DNA of 64,000 bases. Source: Bog-532 sp963828445. Its GTDB lineage: Bacteria > Actinomycetota > Actinomycetes > Streptosporangiales > Streptosporangiaceae. The notes beneath the pieces are model-generated. The model saw only the letters and a list, made by a program, of their open reading frames with translations, had not been told where the DNA came from and ran no database searches. Made by a program: the position numbers and the translations under genes. Below, piece after piece: positions 59,553-64,000 of the stretch; positions within the stretch are counted from its first letter, which is position 1, and each line of letters opens with the position of its first letter. Location: assembly GCA_963828445.1 (NCBI GenBank), contig CAWHFP010000040.1:248001-312000 (forward strand), in the 5' to 3' direction.

Positions 59553-60449
59553 TCAGCCCTGGTGAGCCGGGGTGCTGATCCCCGCCGCCTGGTCGTACAG
59601 CGCCCGCACGGCCGCCCCGAACCTCACGCTGTAGGACACCGACGGCGTGTCCCCGCCCTGCTGGTAACCGCCAATAACCCCCACGATGGTGCCGGTCCGC
59701 GACCTGGTACTGAACCGCGTCACCCACGGGCTGCCGCTGGTCCCGCCGGTGAACCCGCCGCACTCGAACCGGAGCTGGGTGCTGCTCTGCCGGCTGGTCC
59801 AGTTGACGCAGGTGATGGGGGCGTCGTCGCTGTCCGGATACCCGGTCACGTGGACCAGGTAGTCGGCCTGCTGATCGGTGCCGAGCCGGTCGGCCCCGAG
59901 TACGTCCTCGATGCTGCGGCCGTCGTGCGGCTGCAGCACCACGAAGCCCACGTCGTAGTCGGGGTCCGACGACGTGGCCCACTGCGGCGCCACCAGCAGC
60001 CGGGTCACCGTCCAGACCCCGAACGGCTCCTGCCCGTCCCGGTAGCCGGGGATGAACACGATGTCGGTGCGGTACCCGCCGTCCTTGCCCCCGTCGATGC
60101 AGTGCGCCGCGGTGATCAGCAGGTCCTTGCCCGGGCTGGACACCACGCTGGCCGTGCAGAAGTGGTTGCCGCTGGCCGAGTGCACGAACAGGGCGCCGAC
60201 CCGCAGCGATTCGCCGCTGGCGGCGGGCCGGGAGTCGGCGGACTCGCCGGGCAGCGGTATCCGCCCCCCGTTGTCCATCAGCGGCAGCGCCCCCAGCAGG
60301 CGGATCCGGTTCCAGTAGGCGGCGGCGGCCGGCACGGATCGCGGCCCGGGCAGGCGGTGCACCGGCGGACCGCTGGAACAGCCCGCGACCAGCGCGAACC
60401 CGGCCGCCAGCGCGACCGCGGCCGCCGTCGTCCGGGCCATCCGTCTCAC
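59553..60449 (-). CDS. Trypsin-like serine protease, predicted lipoprotein
   Basis: This is a 298-residue protein. The signal ends in a lipobox (FALVAGCSS), so the mature protein is tethered to the membrane by Cys24. The catalytic His is in LLITAAHCIDG, the Asp in DPDYDVGFVVL and the Ser in GGTSGSPW. The region FCTASVVSSPGKDLLITAAHC closely parallels the protease at 58341, so the two genes are tandem paralogues, one free and one membrane-bound. Targets are unknown. Confidence 0.88.
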   Translation of the reverse strand: MRRMARTTAAAVALAAGFALVAGCSSGPPVHRLPGPRSVPAAAAYWNRIRLLGALPLMDNGGRIPLPGESADSRPAASGESLRVGALFVHSASGNHFCTASVVSSPGKDLLITAAHCIDGGKDGGYRTDIVFIPGYRDGQEPFGVWTVTRLLVAPQWATSSDPDYDVGFVVLQPHDGRSIEDVLGADRLGTDQQADYLVHVTGYPDSDDAPITCVNWTSRQSSTQLRFECGGFTGGTSGSPWVTRFSTRSRTGTIVGVIGGYQQGGDTPSVSYSVRFGAAVRALYDQAAGISTPAHQG

Positions 60450-60519
60450 GCCGCCACCCCCGCCTTGATCATCTGAGCCGCAGCCTACTGCGCACTCCTA
60501 CCCCCGAGTAGCGATCATC

Positions 60520-60535
60520 GTTACTCATGAGTAAC
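60520..60535. promoter_or_regulatory. Perfect palindromic operator of the fadA-fadB operon
   Basis: GTTACTCATGAGTAAC is a perfect 16-bp palindrome 36 bp upstream of the thiolase start. Its TTACT-N4-AGTAA form is of the TetR-family operator type. It is the likely binding site of a fatty-acid-responsive repressor encoded outside the window. Confidence 0.65.
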
Positions 60536-60571
60536 ATAGGGCGGAGTGCTCTTCACCGCAGGGAGGCAGAG

Positions 60572-61789
60572 GTGCCCCGTACCGCACGTGACGTGGTCTT
60601 CGTGGACGGCGTCCGGACCCCATTCGGCAAGGCGGGCCCCAAGGGCCTGTACGCGGAGACCCGCGCCGACGACATGATCGTCCGGGTCATCCGCGAACTG
60701 CTGCGCCGTAATCCTGGCGTGCCGCCCGAGCGCATCGGCGACGTGGCCATCGCCGCCACCACCCAGATCGGTGACCAGGGCCTGACCATCGGCCGGTCCG
60801 CCGCCGTGCTGGCCGGGCTGCCGCGCTCGGTGCCGGGTTACGCCATCGACCGGATGTGCGCGGGCGCGCTGACCGCCGCCACCACCACGGCCGGCAGCAT
60901 CGCGTTCGGCGCCACCGACCTCGCGATCGCGGGCGGCGTCGAGCACATGGGGCATCACCCGATGGGGGAGGGCGTCGACCCCAACCCCCGCTTCGTCAGC
61001 GAAAAGCTGGTCGATACCTCGGCCCTGGTCATGGGGTCCACCGCCGAGAACCTGCACGACCGGTTCCCGGCCCTGACCAAGGAACGCGCCGACGCCTACG
61101 CCCTGGCCAGCCAGCGCAAGGTGGCCGCGGCCTACGCCAGCGGCAAGATCCAGCCCGACCTGGTCACCATGGCCGTCCGCAGCGCCGAGCAGGGCTGGGG
61201 CCTGGCCACCGTGGACGAGCCGCCGCGCCCGGACACCACCCTGGACGGGCTGGCCGGGCTGAAGACGCCGTTCCGCCCGCACGGTCACGTCACCGCGGGC
61301 AACTCGGCGGGCCTGAACGACGGGGCCACCGGCTGCATCCTGGCCGCCGAGGACGTCGCCGCCGAACTGGGCCTGCCGGCCCGGATGCGCCTGGTCGACT
61401 TCAGCTTCGCCGGAGTCGAGCCCGAGGTCATGGGCATCGGCCCGATCCCGGCCACCGAGGCCCTGCTGGCCCGCAACTCGCTGACCATCGACGACATCGG
61501 CCTGATCGAGATCAACGAGGCGTTCGCGGTCCAGGTGCTGTCGTTCCTCGACCATTTCAAGCTGGCCGACGACGACCCGCGGGTGAACCCGTGGGGCGGC
61601 GCCATCGCGCTCGGCCACCCGCTGGCCTCGTCCGGCGTCCGGCTCATGATGCAGCTGGCCCGTGAGTTCGCCGAACACCCCGAGGTCCGCTACGGCCTGA
61701 CCGCCATGTGCATCGGCATGGGCATGGGGGCCGCTGTCCTGTGGGAAAACCCGGCCCGCGAGAACACCAACTTCGAGGGGACCAAGTGA
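60572..61789 (+). CDS. fadA: Thiolase-family acetyl-CoA acyltransferase (FadA-like)
   Basis: This is 405 residues from GTG 60572, 5 bases after GGAGG; an upstream ATG at 60527 lies inside the operator and is unlikely. The acyl-accepting Cys96 is in IDRMCAGALTA. The His of GHPLASSG and the second Cys in AMCIGMGMGAA complete the thiolase triad. NEAFAVQVLSF is also typical. It cleaves 3-ketoacyl-CoA to acetyl-CoA and a shortened acyl-CoA in beta-oxidation, working with the adjacent multifunctional enzyme. Confidence 0.93.
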   Translation: MPRTARDVVFVDGVRTPFGKAGPKGLYAETRADDMIVRVIRELLRRNPGVPPERIGDVAIAATTQIGDQGLTIGRSAAVLAGLPRSVPGYAIDRMCAGALTAATTTAGSIAFGATDLAIAGGVEHMGHHPMGEGVDPNPRFVSEKLVDTSALVMGSTAENLHDRFPALTKERADAYALASQRKVAAAYASGKIQPDLVTMAVRSAEQGWGLATVDEPPRPDTTLDGLAGLKTPFRPHGHVTAGNSAGLNDGATGCILAAEDVAAELGLPARMRLVDFSFAGVEPEVMGIGPIPATEALLARNSLTIDDIGLIEINEAFAVQVLSFLDHFKLADDDPRVNPWGGAIALGHPLASSGVRLMMQLAREFAEHPEVRYGLTAMCIGMGMGAAVLWENPARENTNFEGTK

Positions 61790-63882
61790 GCCACACCCTG
61801 CCCGCCGACCCCAAGCAGCTCCGGGCCCAGTTCCCCGACGAGGTCGTCACCCACGCCCACGTCCGCGACGTCGACCTGCCCGGCGGCGCGGGCACGCTCG
61901 CGCTGATCACCCTGGACAACGGGTTCGACCACACCAAGCCGAGCACGTTCGGCCCGGCCGGGCTGGTCGAGCTGAACGAAGTCCTCGACCAGGTCGCGGC
62001 CCGGACCGACCTGGCCGCGGTCGGCGTGACCGGCAAGCCGTTCATCTTCGCGGTCGGCGCCGACCTCAAGGGCGTCGCGGTGATCCACGACCACGCCCAC
62101 GCCCGGATCATCGGCCAGCTCGGTCACGCGGTGTTCCGCCGCCTCGGTGAGCTGGACATCCCGTCGTTCGCGTTCGTCAACGGCGCGGCCATGGGCGGCG
62201 GGGTCGAGATCGCCCTGCACTGCACCTACCGGACCATCTCCGCCGGTGTGCCCGCGGTGGCCCTGCCCGAGTGCTTCCTCGGCCTGGTCCCCGGCTGGGG
62301 CGGCACCTACCTGCTGCCCCGGCTGATCGGCCCGGCCCAGGCCAGCAAGATCATCATCGAGAACGCGCTCAGCCAGAACAAGATGCTGCGCGGTAAGCAG
62401 GCCTTCGAGCTGGGCCTGGCCGACGCGATGTTCGAGCCCGCCGACTTCCTGGAGGAGTCGCTGGCCTGGGCCGCCCAGGTGCTCACCGGCGCCGCCACCG
62501 TGGAGCGGGCTCCGATCCCCGAGCAGACCCGGGAAGAGTGGGACGCCGCCATCGCCGCGGCCCGGTTCTTCACCGACGGCAAGCTGCACGGCGCCGCCCC
62601 CGCCCCCTACCGGGCCCTGGACCTGATGGCAGCGGCCCGGGACCGGACCCGGGACGACGCCTTCGCCGCCGAGGACCAGGCCCTGGCCGACCTGACCATG
62701 AGCGATGAGCTCCGGTCCGGCCTGTACGCCTTCGACCTGACCCAGAAGCGGGCCCGCCACCCGGCCGGCGCCCCCGACAAGTCATTGGCCCGGCCGGTGA
62801 CCAAGGTCGGCGTGGTCGGCGCCGGGCTGATGGCGGCCCAGATCGGGTTGCTGTTCGCCCGTCAGCTCGAGGTCCCGGTGGTCCTGACCGACCTGGACCA
62901 GGGCCGGGTCGACGCCGGCGTCGGCTACGTGCACGGCGAGATCGACAAGCTGCTGGCCCGGCACCGGGTCAGCCCCGATAAGGCGACCCGGCTCAAGGGC
63001 CTGGTCACCGGCTCACTGTCCAAGGATGCGTTCGCCGACGCCGACTTTGTGATCGAAGCCGTCTTCGAGGAGCTGTCGGTCAAGCAGAAGGTGTTCGCCG
63101 AGGTCGAAGCCGTGGTCCGGCCGGACTGCGTGCTGGCCACCAACACCTCGTCGCTGTCGGTGTCGGCCATGGCCAGCGAACTGGCCCATCCCGAGCGCGT
63201 GGTCGGGTTCCACTTCTTCAACCCGGTCGCGGTGCTGCCGCTGGTAGAAGTCATACAGTCCGCTGCTACCGACGACCCCACCCTGGCCACCGCGTTCGCG
63301 GTCGGCAAGCAGCTGAAGAAGTCCTGCGTGCTGGTCAAGGACGCGCCCGCCTTCGTGGTCAACCGGCTGCTGACCCGGTTCCTGGGCGAGATCACCAACG
63401 CGGTCGACGAGGGCACCCCGGTCGAGGTGGCCGAGCACGCCCCCGATTCGCTGGGCCTGCCGATGACCCCGTTCTTGCTGCTCCAGCTGGTCGGGCCCGC
63501 CATCGCCCTGCACGTGGCCGAGACCCTGCACGAAGCGTTCCCGGACCGGTACCACGTCTCGCCCAAGCTGCGGACCCTGGTCGAGTCCGGCCACACCAGC
63601 CTCTACCGTCCGGACCTCAGCCTGGACCCGGAGGTGCTGGCCGCGCTGACCGGCGGCGACCACCCGTCCACCGCCGACGAGGTACGCCAGCGCGCGCTGG
63701 AAGGCCTGGCCGACGAGATCCGGCGCATGCTCGACGAAGGGGTGGTCGCGGCCCCCGAGGACATCGACCTGTGCATGATCATGGGCGCGGGCTGGCCGTT
63801 CCACCTGGGCGGCATCACGCCCTACCTGGACCGGACCGGCGTCGCCGAGAAGGTCACGGGCACGCGGTTCCGCTCCGCGTGA
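61786..63882 (+). CDS. fadB: Multifunctional 3-hydroxyacyl-CoA dehydrogenase/enoyl-CoA hydratase (FadB-like)
   Basis: This is 698 residues from GTG 61786, overlapping the thiolase stop (GTGA). Residues 1-290 are the enoyl-CoA hydratase/isomerase domain (FIFAVGADLKGV; FAFVNGAAMGGGVEIALHC; ALPECFLGLVPGWGGTYLLPRLIG). The dehydrogenase follows: NAD motif VGVVGAGLMAAQIGLLFARQ near 340-360, catalytic region VVGFHFFNPVAVLPLVEV and the C-terminal helical domain (APAFVVNRLLTRFLGEI). It hydrates enoyl-CoA and oxidises the 3-hydroxyacyl-CoA, feeding FadA. Confidence 0.94.
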   Translation: MSHTLPADPKQLRAQFPDEVVTHAHVRDVDLPGGAGTLALITLDNGFDHTKPSTFGPAGLVELNEVLDQVAARTDLAAVGVTGKPFIFAVGADLKGVAVIHDHAHARIIGQLGHAVFRRLGELDIPSFAFVNGAAMGGGVEIALHCTYRTISAGVPAVALPECFLGLVPGWGGTYLLPRLIGPAQASKIIIENALSQNKMLRGKQAFELGLADAMFEPADFLEESLAWAAQVLTGAATVERAPIPEQTREEWDAAIAAARFFTDGKLHGAAPAPYRALDLMAAARDRTRDDAFAAEDQALADLTMSDELRSGLYAFDLTQKRARHPAGAPDKSLARPVTKVGVVGAGLMAAQIGLLFARQLEVPVVLTDLDQGRVDAGVGYVHGEIDKLLARHRVSPDKATRLKGLVTGSLSKDAFADADFVIEAVFEELSVKQKVFAEVEAVVRPDCVLATNTSSLSVSAMASELAHPERVVGFHFFNPVAVLPLVEVIQSAATDDPTLATAFAVGKQLKKSCVLVKDAPAFVVNRLLTRFLGEITNAVDEGTPVEVAEHAPDSLGLPMTPFLLLQLVGPAIALHVAETLHEAFPDRYHVSPKLRTLVESGHTSLYRPDLSLDPEVLAALTGGDHPSTADEVRQRALEGLADEIRRMLDEGVVAAPEDIDLCMIMGAGWPFHLGGITPYLDRTGVAEKVTGTRFRSA

Positions 63883-63936
63883 CCCTCAGTGTGACGACCG
63901 GTCTGACCGCTGGCGTGGCTGGCCCGGTCCGGTAGC

Positions 63937-64000
63937 TCAGTCCTCCCGCGGCGCCGGGTTGTCCGGGCGGGTGTGACCCCCGCCCGGGCCGCCATCGGCG
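63937..64000 (-). CDS. Possible 3' end of a minus-strand gene (partial)
   Basis: On the minus strand a frame enters from beyond 64000, reads ADGGPGGGHTRPDNPAPRED and stops with TGA at 63937-63939. The charged, proline-rich C-terminus and the convergent position to fadB are plausible for a real gene, but only 20 codons are visible. The stretch also contains the hairpin CCGGGCGGG/CCCGCCCGG. Confidence 0.35.
   Translation of the reverse strand, partial: ADGGPGGGHTRPDNPAPRED

Noticed and set aside
63926..64000. tRNA-like string GGTAGCTCAGT
   Set aside because: It resembles a tRNA D-arm, but no T-arm (TTCGA), anticodon stem or acceptor pairing follows; it reads better as the end of a minus-strand gene.

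Overview
The window is high-GC DNA, strongly GC at third codon positions, with gene families typical of Actinomycetota: an XRE-DUF5753 regulator, two SAV2177-type (DUF574) methyltransferases, a SigJ/SigG-like sigma factor with a SnoaL-like tail, an LLM-class (probably F420-dependent) oxidoreductase, an NDMA-dependent-type alcohol dehydrogenase and a DUF222/HNH protein. GTG/TTG starts, 1-4 nt stop/start overlaps and probably leaderless promoters fit this. A Streptosporangiales-like soil actinomycete is a reasonable guess but is not shown. No rRNA, tRNA, CRISPR array, phage module or polyketide/peptide biosynthesis cluster was seen.

Layout. 1-1381: end of an ISL3-type insertion element with a broken transposase. 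1426-4390: TetR regulator divergent from a short-chain dehydrogenase, then a second (frameshifted) dehydrogenase and a VOC protein. 4869-11588: a kinase-fold protein, two flavin amine-oxidase-like enzymes, an acyl-CoA dehydrogenase, a glutathione peroxidase and a Rieske oxygenase; two of these promoters share one operator (TTGACTG-N6-CAGTC). 11570-20769: housekeeping and stress genes (DUF5753 regulator, MBL hydrolase, phosphotransferase, haloalkane dehalogenase-like hydrolase, ferritin-like/VIT protein, serine hydrolase, sigma factor, PrsW-like protein). 20841-26486: an ArsR/SRPBCC operon and a Sir2-MerR-aldo/keto reductase group. 26715-28989: Mug glycosylase and a tandem pair of methyltransferases. 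29038-36034: a complete sugar locus (LacI regulator, GH31 glycosidase, two permeases, binding protein). 36131-44456: mixed metabolic genes. 45135-49213: a 1113-residue iron/redox fusion protein and a DUF2071 partner. 49264-53939: a tightly packed DinB / agmatinase / nitrilase / AidB-like / peptidase E operon. 54065-60449: dehydrogenase, SGNH hydrolase, LLM oxidoreductase, alcohol dehydrogenase and two trypsin-like proteases. 60572-63882: a fadA-fadB type beta-oxidation operon behind a perfect 16-bp palindrome.

A feature of the whole window is the number of single-base frame breaks in otherwise intact, conserved genes (about 3206, 8412, 27879, 31521, 35721, 51005 and 53360, with probable ones near 34705 and 44488). 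Both halves of each gene remain open and conserved, so I read most of these as sequence or assembly indels rather than true decay. They are marked pseudogene only because the frame as given is broken.

The most novel-looking content is the five-module ferritin/CDGSH/Fer4_19/CDGSH/globin-like protein at 45135 and the shared-operator oxidoreductase group at 5.6-11.6 kb.
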